Shown piece by piece: positions 1 through 6,657 of a DNA stretch of 6,790 nucleotides. The stretch is taken from the NCBI GenBank assembly GCA_012036375.1, contig JAAUOI010000167.1:1-6790 (forward strand). The letters run 5' to 3'. The notes beneath the pieces were generated by a model that was given only the letters and a program-made list of their open reading frames with translations, did not search any database and had not been told where the DNA came from. Each line of letters starts with the position of its first letter. The stretch's first letter is position 1. Position numbers and translations under genes: made by a program. Origin of the DNA: Allobrachymonas sp. Lineage in GTDB: Bacteria > Pseudomonadota > Gammaproteobacteria > Burkholderiales > Burkholderiaceae_C.

Positions 1-2
1 GG

Positions 3-86
3 GCAGGCTGCCCAGCGGGCATCACCAACGCCGCCGCCGTCACGGCCACGGTGGCCTTCACTCAGCCGGTGGGCGGCGTGACCGGG
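3..86 (+). pseudogene. Upstream fragment of the DUF11 surface protein, out of frame with the rest
   Basis: Frame 3 from the left edge reads as a run of beta-strand-like residues rich in Ala, Thr and Val (ITNAAAVTATVAFTQPVGG), as in the second half of a DUF11 repeat. Frame 1 at the same place contains a TGA at 79-81, but from 82 on it continues the same repeat (TATVSASNDITPGNNSS). Removing one G from the GGG at 84-86 joins the two into a continuous repeat ending. The 12-base string CACGGCCACGGT occurs at 41-52 and 87-98 and encodes Thr-Ala-Thr-Val both times, once in each frame, which supports the frameshift. The gene therefore starts left of the window. Confidence 0.7.
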
Positions 87-138
87 CACGGCCACGGTCA
101 GCGCCAGCAACGACATCACACCGGGCAACAACAGCAGC

Positions 139-2301
139 GTGGACTACGTGGCGCCGACCACTCTAGCTAATATCAGTGTTACATTGAGCTTGCCGGCTAG
201 TGTCACACCGGGTGCAACCATCACTGGCATTATCACGGTCACCAACGCTGGCCCGAGTGCTGCGCAAGGCGTAACAGCTACGATCACACTGCCAGATGGA
301 AGTACGGCCAACATCACCCTGGGAGCGACTACGCTGGCAAACGGTTCGAGCACCACTGGAACATTCACTTACGTTGTGCCAGCCGCGCAAACGGCCACAA
401 TGAGTTGGTCGGTTGGAGTGGCTACCAGCACACCCGAAACAAATACAGTCGATAACCTTACGTCTGCCACGACTACAGTGATTAAGGTATTCAATGCCAG
501 TGTATCTGGTCGCGTCTGGCTTGACAGTAATAGCAATCGTATCTACAACGCTGGAATTGATAACAATCTTGCTGGCTGGAGAGTCGAATTGCTACAAGGC
601 ACATTGGTTGTTGGTAGTGCAACCACAGGCGTGAATGGTACTTACACGATAGCAAATCAAGTCCCAGGCGGTGGCTACTCTGTCCGTTTCTTAAACCCAG
701 CAGGTCAAGTGATTGTTGCTACGCCGTTTAATCAAACTCCAACTACAGCTAACGGCAATGCATCTACGGGTACTACTACGTCTGTGGTGACGGGCAGTTT
801 TGTTGTTGGAGGATTTATTGAGAACATTACTCTGTACGCCGGAGATAACGTCGCTGAACAGAATCTTCCAGTTGATCCGAGTGGTGTGGTCTACGACGCG
901 GTGACGCGTCAGCCAATTGCAGGTGCGGTAGTGACTTTAATCGGACCTAATAGTTTGCCAGTACCCAATGGCGATTTGTTGGGTGGTGGTTCTACGATCA
1001 CGACAGACGTAACTGGCATCTATCAATTCTGGCTGTTGCCAACTGCACCATCTGGTGTGTATCGTTTAGAAATTACAGCACCAACAGGGTATGCGGCGAC
1101 ACCAGCTCAGCAGGGAGGCGTAGCCCAGCCGGGTCAAGCTCCAGGCACGCTACCTGCTCAAGGTGTCGTGAGTGCAGCTGGCGTTTTGACTCCAGCGAAT
1201 AATATTGCATTCGTAAATATCCAGCCAAATGGCGGGGCACCAGCTGTGGGCGTGACTGGCGCATCAGCAGTTGGCGCAGTGGGTACGCAATATTTCTTCC
1301 AATTCAACCTCACGCCAGGTGGTCCGAACCCCACGGCTGGAGTTTTGCATAACCACATTCCTTTAGATCCGCTTGCCAGTGGTGCATTGCTCGTGAGTAA
1401 AACGGGTGATAAGACGGTTGCTGAGGTGGCTGATTCTGTACGTTACTTTATCCGTGTACGCAATACGACCAATGGTTCGATCGCAGGCGTTCGAGTTGAA
1501 GACTTGTTGCCTGCGGGTTTCCGCTATATACCGGGCACTGCTCGCCTGAACAATGCAGCCTTGGCTGACCCAGCTGGCGGCGTAGGCCGTGCGTTGACTT
1601 TCAGTCTTGGTGCAGCAGGTGCGATTCCCGGCAACACAACATGGGAGCTGAGTTACTTCGTACGTTTGGGTGTGGGCTCAGAACAGGGCGATGGTATCAA
1701 TCGCGCAACTGCAATATTTAATGGCGTTAATGGCTTGGTTCGCTCCAACACTGCGCAATTCCGTGTCCGCGTGCAGGGTGGCGTGTTCAGTAATGAAGGC
1801 TGCATTGCTGGCAAGGTCTACATCGATTGCGACGGCAACTCAGTGCAGAACAATGAAAGCGGATCACGCGAGCTGGGTATCCCAGGCGTTCGTTTGATCA
1901 TGCTCGATGGCACACAAATCACCACCGACAACGAAGGCAAATACAGCATCTGCGGCATCAAGCCACAAACCCATGTGATCAAAGTGGACCGCACAACCAT
2001 GCCCAAGGGCTCGCGCTTGCTGCCCAGCTCCAACCGTAATGCAGGTGTCGGCGACAGTATCTTTGTTGACCTCAAAGGTGGCGAATTGGCTCGCGCAGAC
2101 TTTATCGAGGGTTCTTGCTCACCTGAGGTACTTGACCAAGTCAAGGCTCGTCGTGCACTGGGTAGTGTGCTGGCGCCTGAGAAAGAAACCGCGCAAGAAT
2201 TGAAGATTGACAATCGCCCACAGCAAGCTGAACAGCAAATATTGCCCAGCCTGCGGCCGGAGTCACCTGCTCCCGCTCAACCAGGAGGCCGGACGCCATG
2301 A
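139..2301 (+). CDS. Large surface/adhesin-like protein with DUF11, Cna-B-like and SdrD B-like domains (5' end missing)
   Basis: The frame is open from 82 to the TGA at 2299-2301. GTG 139 is only the first usable start codon, not the true start, because the protein continues upstream across a frameshift. Counting from GTG 139, residues 11-115 form a DUF11 repeat (NISVTLSLPAS...TVTNAGPSA). Residues 119-235 are an SdrD B/Cna-B-like fold (VSGRVWLDSNSN). Residues 245-322 are a carboxypeptidase-regulatory-like fold (GVVYDAVTRQPIAGAVV). Residues 415-548 are a second DUF11 unit (SKTGDKTVAEVADSVRYFI...VEDLLPAGF). Residues 555-660 are a cysteine-containing SdrD B-like domain (YIDCDGNSVQNNE...TTDNEGKYSICG) with Cys555, 564, 605 and 660. 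The tail (660-720) is rich in Gln and Pro. There is no LPXTG sorting signal and no membrane anchor, and the signal peptide must lie upstream. Such repeats belong to exported, extended proteins, so a surface adhesin or stalk role is inferred. Its stop overlaps the start of the barrel gene, suggesting translational coupling. Confidence 0.85.
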   Translation: MDYVAPTTLANISVTLSLPASVTPGATITGIITVTNAGPSAAQGVTATITLPDGSTANITLGATTLANGSSTTGTFTYVVPAAQTATMSWSVGVATSTPETNTVDNLTSATTTVIKVFNASVSGRVWLDSNSNRIYNAGIDNNLAGWRVELLQGTLVVGSATTGVNGTYTIANQVPGGGYSVRFLNPAGQVIVATPFNQTPTTANGNASTGTTTSVVTGSFVVGGFIENITLYAGDNVAEQNLPVDPSGVVYDAVTRQPIAGAVVTLIGPNSLPVPNGDLLGGGSTITTDVTGIYQFWLLPTAPSGVYRLEITAPTGYAATPAQQGGVAQPGQAPGTLPAQGVVSAAGVLTPANNIAFVNIQPNGGAPAVGVTGASAVGAVGTQYFFQFNLTPGGPNPTAGVLHNHIPLDPLASGALLVSKTGDKTVAEVADSVRYFIRVRNTTNGSIAGVRVEDLLPAGFRYIPGTARLNNAALADPAGGVGRALTFSLGAAGAIPGNTTWELSYFVRLGVGSEQGDGINRATAIFNGVNGLVRSNTAQFRVRVQGGVFSNEGCIAGKVYIDCDGNSVQNNESGSRELGIPGVRLIMLDGTQITTDNEGKYSICGIKPQTHVIKVDRTTMPKGSRLLPSSNRNAGVGDSIFVDLKGGELARADFIEGSCSPEVLDQVKARRALGSVLAPEKETAQELKIDNRPQQAEQQILPSLRPESPAPAQPGGRTP
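155..170. other. Sharp change in base composition inside the DUF11 gene
   Basis: By hand count, bases 1-120 are about 73% G+C and 121-160 about 68%, with codons ending almost always in G or C. Bases 161-180 are about 35% G+C, 181-240 about 55%, and 601-660 about 43%. The protein reading frame continues across the change at the boundary between two DUF11 repeats. It could be a recombination point between repeats, or a misjoin of repeats from two genomes. The sequence alone does not decide. Confidence 0.55.
2283..2288 (+). promoter_or_regulatory. Strong ribosome binding site for the barrel gene, inside the upstream gene
   Basis: AGGAGG lies nine bases before ATG 2298 and within the last codons of the DUF11 gene. 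It supports ATG 2298 over the internal ATG at 2331 as the start. Together with the ATGA overlap it points to coupled translation of the two genes. Confidence 0.75.
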
Positions 2302-2846
2302 GTGCACGTCTGAACCCTATTCGTGCTGCCATGATTCGTTGCACTACCGAGTTTTCTCGCTTGACGTGGGTCTCGCAGATACAACCTGTACGTTTGACGC
2401 CGATCGCAGTCGCTATTGCCCTGCTTCCCGGCTTGACTGCCATGCCCGCATGGGCACAGCCCGCGCCAGCTAACAATGAAGCTGCGACTAGCGCCGATAC
2501 GCCCGAGGCCAAGAGCTTGTTTGAAACGTCTGGGCAGGCTGATATTGGCACGCGGCCATTCAATTCGTTCTTGTCGCGCATCGCCTCGCCAGTGGAGAAA
2601 ATTTCTCTGAATAGAGGCTCGGACAATTTACCCGCAGATGGTGTAAGCAACTCGGAGATCCGTTTACAGTTGCTCGACAGCAAAGGCCAACCAGTCAAAG
2701 GCGAGCAGTTGGTGACGATCGAGGTCAACAGCGGTGCACGAATTTTATTGCCCGGCCGTTTGACCAGCGAATCGGGCGCAGATCGCGGCGATATTGATCG
2801 CATCACACCAGGTGTGCAAGCCAAGGTGATGGATGGGAGCGCTTAG
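2298..2846 (+). CDS. Outer-membrane barrel protein, N-terminal part (signal peptide and Big-1-like Ig domain), ended by a frameshift
   Basis: This is the first of three pieces of one gene. ATG 2298 overlaps the TGA of the upstream gene and has AGGAGG nine bases before it. The signal peptide is long: about 33 residues precede the hydrophobic stretch LTPIAVAIALLPGLTAMP, with a likely signal peptidase I site at AWA|QP (after residue 53). Residues of about 100-180 resemble a bacterial Ig-like Big-1/invasin domain (NLPADGVSNSEIRLQLLDSK, then GQPVKGEQLVTIEV). The frame stops at TAG 2844-2846, but dropping one G from the GGG at 2835-2837 runs it directly into the next piece (KVMDG then ALSFKLIAPFQPG), completing the Ig-like fold. 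The break looks like an indel error or a recent mutation, not a true protein end. Confidence 0.8.
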   Translation: MSARLNPIRAAMIRCTTEFSRLTWVSQIQPVRLTPIAVAIALLPGLTAMPAWAQPAPANNEAATSADTPEAKSLFETSGQADIGTRPFNSFLSRIASPVEKISLNRGSDNLPADGVSNSEIRLQLLDSKGQPVKGEQLVTIEVNSGARILLPGRLTSESGADRGDIDRITPGVQAKVMDGSA

Positions 2847-5382
2847 CTTTAAGTTGATAGCGCCATTCCAACCTGGCGAGGTGACCGTGCGAGCGAGCGT
2901 ACGTGGCGTGAGCGAGCGCATCGTCGTACGCTACGTGCCCGACTTGCGCGAAATGATTGCGGTTGGCTTGCTCGAAGGCCGTATTCGTTCAGATCGATTT
3001 AATCCGAATGCGATCGTGCCTGTGCGCGAAAACGATGGTTTTGAAGAGGAGTTGAAAGGCTTTTCTAAAGACTTCAATGGCGGTCGTGGCCGGGTCGGTG
3101 CGCGAGCAGCTATGTATCTCAAAGGGAAAGTCAAGGGCGATTATTTGCTGACCTTGGCCTACGATTCCGATAAAGACACACGAAAGCAACTGTTCGAGTC
3201 CATTGATCCGAACGCTTTTTATCCGGTCTATGGTGATTCAAGTTTGAAGACCAAGGATGCACAAAGCACAGGCAAACTGTATGTGCGCCTTGACAAAGGC
3301 CGCAGTTATCTTTTGTGGGGCGACTACACCACGCAAGATACCAATCCTGCGCGTCGCTTAAGCCAATACAACCGCACTTTGCCCGGCTTGCGTGCGCACT
3401 ATGAAGAGGGCGCAGTTGTTGCCAACACTTTCGTCGCGCAAGAAAGCTTCAAGCAAGTGGTGGACGAGTTCGCCGCACGCGGTGTGTCAGGACCATACTC
3501 TGTGTCCAATCCCAATGGCATCAAAGGTAGCGAGCGCGTAGAAATTTTGGTACGAAAACGCGATCAAACCTCTGTCATCTTGAAAGTGACGCCGCTCGCG
3601 CGTGAGGCTGACTATGAATTTGAGCCTTTCAATGGTCAAATCTTATTCCGCAGCCCTGTGCCGTCCGTGGATGATCAGCTCAACCCTGTATCGATTCGTG
3701 TGAGTTATGAGGTGGAGCAGGGCGGCAAGCGCTTCTTTGTGTATGGCGCTGATGCGCAATACAAGCTGTCTGACCGCCTGACTTTGGGTGCTGCGGTGGC
3801 TAAAGACAATAATCCTGCCACTGGGCAAACCATTGTCGGCGCGAATCTTGTTCTCAAGCTGAGTGCATCCACCGAAATCGTGGCCGAAGTGGCTCGTTCC
3901 AAGAGTCTGGTCAACACTGATCCGAATGGTTTCAACACCAACAACAGCGCCAACTTCATTGGCAAATCTGGCGAAGTCGATGGGAATGCAGTGCGCGTCG
4001 AAATTCGCCATAGCACTGATCAAACGCGAGCGAGTGCCTATGTGCAGCGTGCTGATGAGGATTTCAACAACAGCTCCAGTGGCCTCACGGGTGGCAAGCA
4101 GGAAATCGGTGGTGCAATCACGTATAAAGCCACCGAGAAGCTCACCATCACCGCAGATGCCCAGCGCTCGGAAGACAAGATCAATGGCAGCGAAAATCTC
4201 GCCGCATCGTTGGCTGCTGATCTGAAGCTCACTGATCGCCTGACCATCGGCGGCGGTGTTCGCCGCGTTGATCAAAATGCCGTCAGCGTGGCCCAGCAAA
4301 CCATTAACAATTGCCTCACAACAACCAACATCTATACAGGTTCAGTCGCAGGCTACAACACAGGTTACGGTATTAGCCAAGTTGGCAATCAACAAATCGA
4401 CCCAGCCACCGGTCTGCCTGTCATCTGCAACTCGGCAATTAACCCGATTGCAGCGCCAGCTCAATCCTTGGATCGCACCTCGATTTTCTTGCGTGCTGGC
4501 TATAAAGCCACAGACAAACTCACTGTAGACGGCGAGCTGCAAAATATCAGTGGCACTGACCCCGCCAATACGGCCAAACTCGGCCTGCGCTACGCCGCCA
4601 CCAAAAACATTGATCTCACAGGCGAATTGCAGCGCGAATTCGGTGGTGATCGAAACAACCTCTATCGCTTAGGCGCAGACTGGCGCGTAGCAGACAAAAC
4701 ACGCCTGTATTCCCGTTATGAATACGCGCACACCTACAGCGCTAATTACGGCTTAGGCACAGGGCCACTGAGCCGTGCATTTGCTTTGGGTATCGACACG
4801 CAATACATGCAAGATGGCTCGCTGTATTCCGAATATCGTCTGAACGACGCTGCGTCTGGCAAAACGATTCAAAACGCGATTGGTCTGCGCAATGGTTGGA
4901 ATGTGGCCGAAGGTTTGAGATTGCAAACCAGCGCCGAGCGAATCGTCAGCACCGCAGGTAATGCCACAGCGCTCAGCTTGGGTGCGGAATACACGGCCAA
5001 TCCCTTGTGGAAAGGCTCTGGCCGGATTCAGTGGCGTGGCGACAACGCCAATACCAATTGGCTGTTCACAGCCAGCGCAGCCCGCAAATTAGATCGCGAC
5101 TGGACATTGCTCGCTCGTGAATACTACAGCTTCATCGATCCTAAAAACGGCACAGTAGACACCAAGCAAAATCGCTTCCAAGTCGGCTTTGCCTATCGTC
5201 CGGTCGATAACAACAAGTTTGATGCGCTCGGTTTGTTTGAGCAAAAGAGCGACCAAAGTGCTGACAAAGACAGCGACACGAAAATCATCAGCCTGCGTGC
5301 GAACTACCATCTTCGCGCCCGTGGTGGGTGTCAGGCCGCTTCGCGTACAAGCGCGTCGATGAATTACTGCTCGGCACTGTGA
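2833..5382 (+). CDS. Outer-membrane beta-barrel protein, central part between two frameshifts
   Basis: This is the main piece of the gene that begins at 2298. ATG 2833 is not a believable start: no Shine-Dalgarno sequence precedes it and the sequence continues the Ig-like domain. About 2836-2940 finish that domain. About 3085-3740 form a conserved-looking beta-rich section, with KGRSYLLWGDY near 3295-3327, ARRLSQYNR near 3349, GSERVEILVRKRD from 3526 and ADYEFEPFNGQILFRSPV ending near 3660. From about 3745 to the end, alternating strands with aromatic girdles (YKLSDRLTLGAAVAKDNN, DKTRLYSRYEYAHTYS) are typical of a Gram-negative outer-membrane barrel, with aromatic or Tyr-Arg strand ends. An insert at 4300-4440 carries a Cys pair. 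I recognise the type, an Ig-then-barrel protein found beside DUF11 proteins, but no named gene. The last ~20 residues (from about 5314) are out of frame: the true frame continues in the piece ending at 5762. Export, anchoring or adhesion functions are all possible. Confidence 0.8.
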   Translation: MGALSFKLIAPFQPGEVTVRASVRGVSERIVVRYVPDLREMIAVGLLEGRIRSDRFNPNAIVPVRENDGFEEELKGFSKDFNGGRGRVGARAAMYLKGKVKGDYLLTLAYDSDKDTRKQLFESIDPNAFYPVYGDSSLKTKDAQSTGKLYVRLDKGRSYLLWGDYTTQDTNPARRLSQYNRTLPGLRAHYEEGAVVANTFVAQESFKQVVDEFAARGVSGPYSVSNPNGIKGSERVEILVRKRDQTSVILKVTPLAREADYEFEPFNGQILFRSPVPSVDDQLNPVSIRVSYEVEQGGKRFFVYGADAQYKLSDRLTLGAAVAKDNNPATGQTIVGANLVLKLSASTEIVAEVARSKSLVNTDPNGFNTNNSANFIGKSGEVDGNAVRVEIRHSTDQTRASAYVQRADEDFNNSSSGLTGGKQEIGGAITYKATEKLTITADAQRSEDKINGSENLAASLAADLKLTDRLTIGGGVRRVDQNAVSVAQQTINNCLTTTNIYTGSVAGYNTGYGISQVGNQQIDPATGLPVICNSAINPIAAPAQSLDRTSIFLRAGYKATDKLTVDGELQNISGTDPANTAKLGLRYAATKNIDLTGELQREFGGDRNNLYRLGADWRVADKTRLYSRYEYAHTYSANYGLGTGPLSRAFALGIDTQYMQDGSLYSEYRLNDAASGKTIQNAIGLRNGWNVAEGLRLQTSAERIVSTAGNATALSLGAEYTANPLWKGSGRIQWRGDNANTNWLFTASAARKLDRDWTLLAREYYSFIDPKNGTVDTKQNRFQVGFAYRPVDNNKFDALGLFEQKSDQSADKDSDTKIISLRANYHLRARGGCQAASRTSASMNYCSAL
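4312..4428 (+). other. Cysteine-bounded insert in the barrel, likely an extracellular loop
   Basis: Cys codons at 4312-4314 and 4426-4428 enclose about 37 residues rich in Thr, Gly, Asn and Tyr (starting NNCLTTTNIY, ending GLPVICNS). On both sides the sequence returns to regular barrel strands (RLTIGGGVRRVDQ before, SIFLRAGYK after). A long loop closed by a disulfide is the simplest reading. The disulfide is inferred from the Cys spacing and compartment only. Confidence 0.5.
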
Positions 5383-5762
5383 ATGATTCATACCATGCCA
5401 GCCTGATCGGCGCTCGCGTCACGTATGACATCACCAACCGCTGGAGCATCGGCGGCATCACCACATTGCTTGTGGGTAAAGGTGGTGCGCGTCAGTATGC
5501 TTACGGTGTTGAGGTCGGCTACACAGTCATGGACAACCTCATCATCGGCGTGGGCTACAACTGGCGCGGCTTCCGCGATGATGACCTTACCGGCAGCGAC
5601 TACACCAATCGCGGCTGGGTGTTCAATGTGCGTTATAAATTTGACGAAGACATATTCAAAGGCAGCGATGCCCGTGTCAATCGCACGCTGGATCCCCAAG
5701 GTGCACCCGCAAGTGGCACAGGCGCAGCGCCTGGTAACGCCTTGCCGCCCACCATTCGCTGA
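5328..5762 (+). CDS. Outer-membrane beta-barrel protein, C-terminal part
   Basis: This is the third piece of the same barrel gene. GTG 5328 is only the first possible start in this frame, with no ribosome binding site and no signal peptide. The piece begins in mid-strand (SGRFAYKRVDELLLG) and runs through clear amphipathic strands (SLIGARVTYDITNRWSIGG, YAYGVEVGYTVMDNLIIGV, GWVFNVRYKF). It ends in a short Ala/Pro/Gly-rich tail and stops at TGA 5760-5762. The preceding piece ends ISLRANYHLR. A net shift of minus one or plus two bases between about 5311 and 5330 joins them; for example, dropping GC after CGC would give HLRPWWVSGRFAYK. With this piece the restored protein is about 1,150 residues. 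The last aromatic strand before the tail is the likely barrel closing strand. Confidence 0.8.
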   Translation: MSGRFAYKRVDELLLGTVNDSYHASLIGARVTYDITNRWSIGGITTLLVGKGGARQYAYGVEVGYTVMDNLIIGVGYNWRGFRDDDLTGSDYTNRGWVFNVRYKFDEDIFKGSDARVNRTLDPQGAPASGTGAAPGNALPPTIR

Positions 5763-5810
5763 ACTTTCGTTGAAATATTGATGAATCCCGACCCATTGCG
5801 CCAAGCTATC

Positions 5811-5816
5811 AAGAGG
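5811..5816 (+). promoter_or_regulatory. Ribosome binding site choosing ATG 5823
   Basis: AAGAGG lies six bases before ATG 5823. That start gives a protein beginning Met-Lys followed at once by a hydrophobic export signal. The upstream in-frame ATG at 5781 would put a charged stretch of 14 residues before it and has no purine-rich site at proper spacing. Confidence 0.6.
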
Positions 5817-5822
5817 CCTGCC

Positions 5823-6440
5823 ATGAAAACCCTATTTTTATGCCTTTTTGTGTCACTAGCCGGCATGGGATGTGCGCAGAATGCTATCAAAAACGAAGCA
5901 CCTGGTCCGGCAAGTCAGGCAACAGGTTTGAGCACGCAACAACAGCGCATCTCCGAAGAGCGCATCTTGGCCGACCGCAAGACCATCGAAACCTTGCAAG
6001 ACCGCCTGCGCAAGCTCAATGAAGCCGGTGTGCCTCAAAACAACTATCCACTGGCCAAGGCGCAGTGCTGGCTCGACACCGCCAAAACGCAGTACCACGA
6101 GAACGACCGCACGGGCTATATTGAGGAGTCGATGACCGAGTCGCTCCAAATCATCAAAGCCTTGGAGGCCAACAAGTCCGCACAAGCGGGATTTGACACG
6201 CCTTTGGTGGCGCGAAGCGCACGTCTGCGCGATGACCTGTGGCTTGAGCTGGGCAAATACAAAGCTAACGCCGCAACGCTCTCGTGTAATGCACGTACAG
6301 TTGCTTGCTCGGAAGTGCGTCTGGTGCGTGCAGGTCATGCGCAAGAGCAAACCGGCTGGCGCGCGGCTGTGCCGCATGTGATGATGGCTGAAGACGGCTT
6401 GCGCCGCGCAGGCGTCGAGGCGGCGAGCTGCGCCGCATAG
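5823..6440 (+). CDS. Exported (probably lipidated) helical protein resembling the N-terminal half of OmpA-family proteins; 3' end probably lost
   Basis: From ATG 5823 the frame gives 205 residues. Residues 1-17 are a short signal (MKTLFLCLFVSLAGMGC). Cys17 could be a lipidation site, but Gly at -3 and Met at -2 make the lipobox atypical. Residues 38-70 are a charged, helical, possibly coiled-coil segment (QQRISEERILADRKTIETLQ). Then come a Cys-containing KAQCWLD motif (Cys82) and two more helices with Cys155, Cys162 and Cys203. From memory, this layout occurs in the N-terminal part of OmpA-family proteins of Burkholderiales, which then continue into a peptidoglycan-binding OmpA domain. No such domain is present here. 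The last residues (GVEAASCAA) and the TAG fall where the ribosomal protein S11 gene begins on the other strand, so the stop is probably created by the join. The gap of 60 bases after the barrel gene suggests the same operon. A role in holding the surface complex to the cell wall is inferred. Confidence 0.7.
   Translation: MKTLFLCLFVSLAGMGCAQNAIKNEAPGPASQATGLSTQQQRISEERILADRKTIETLQDRLRKLNEAGVPQNNYPLAKAQCWLDTAKTQYHENDRTGYIEESMTESLQIIKALEANKSAQAGFDTPLVARSARLRDDLWLELGKYKANAATLSCNARTVACSEVRLVRAGHAQEQTGWRAAVPHVMMAEDGLRRAGVEAASCAA
6419..6440. other. Junction between the surface-protein cluster and a ribosomal protein operon
   Basis: The bases at about 6420-6437 read sensibly on both strands: plus as EAASCAA of the exported protein, minus as AAQLAA of S11. 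Left of about 6419 the S11 frame stops resembling S11, where a residue like Glu should follow AAQLAA but the frame reads STPARRK. Right of 6440 the plus strand has no further related coding. Two genes from apparently different bacterial classes thus share a GC-rich stretch of about 18 bases at the exact point where each ends, the pattern expected of an assembly or library chimera. Confidence 0.7.
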
Positions 6441-6643
6441 GGGGTCGACTTGCGCGAACCCTTAAAGCCCATGCCGCCAGCGGAGGACCAGGCGATTGTG
6501 TTGCCTTGATCATCGGTGATGGTGATCATCGTGTTGTTAAAGGACGCGTTCACATGCGCGACGCCTGTCGTGATGTTCTTGCGCTCTCGGCGCTTGACGC
6601 GCGCGGCGGGCGCAGCAGCAGCGGCGGCTTGGGCTTTGGCCAT
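6419..6643 (-). CDS. rpsK: 30S ribosomal protein S11, N-terminal 75 residues (truncated)
   Basis: S11 lies in the platform of the small ribosomal subunit and binds 16S rRNA near the mRNA exit. The start is ATG at 6641-6643 on the minus strand. Residues 1-18 are an Ala-rich leader (MAKAQAAAAAAPAARVK). The conserved core follows: ERKNITTGVAHVNASFNNT, then MITITDDQGNTIAWSSAGG and GFKGSRKSTPYAAQLAA. The normal protein is about 129 residues; here recognisable S11 ends at residue 75 and the frame then reads the antisense of the neighbouring gene, so about 54 residues are missing. The wording (ERKNIT.GVAHVNASFNNT) is that of alphaproteobacteria; betaproteobacterial S11 usually reads GIAHVHASFNNT. 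It lies 12 bases after rpsM, the usual gene order. Confidence 0.95.
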
Positions 6644-6652
6644 TTCCTGTTG

Positions 6653-6657
6653 TCCTT
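6653..6657 (-). promoter_or_regulatory. Ribosome binding site of rpsK
   Basis: On the minus strand AAGGA lies nine bases before the rpsK ATG and overlaps the TAA stop of rpsM, consistent with coupled translation of the two genes. Confidence 0.6.

Noticed and set aside
2141..2824. Minus-strand open frame of 227 codons
   Set aside because: It is antisense to the end of the DUF11 gene and the start of the barrel gene, reads low-complexity Ser/Arg/Leu text with no recognisable domain, and the plus-strand genes explain the region.
2832..2840. Phase-variable G tract or programmed frameshift in the barrel gene
   Set aside because: The run is only three G, with no slippery heptamer or nearby stimulatory hairpin visible; similar extra-G shifts at 84-86 and in rpsM point to sequence error.
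3643..4299. Minus-strand open frame of 218 codons
   Set aside because: It is antisense to clear barrel strands on the plus strand; no ribosome binding site or domain is visible.
5763..5822. Promoter in the gap before the exported-protein gene
   Set aside because: TTGAAA at 5770-5775 resembles a -35 box, but no -10-like sequence lies 16-18 bases downstream.
6505..6532. Short direct repeat GATCATC on both sides of GGTGATGGT
   Set aside because: It lies in the conserved ITITDDQGN part of S11, where alternating Ile, Thr and Asp codons produce it.
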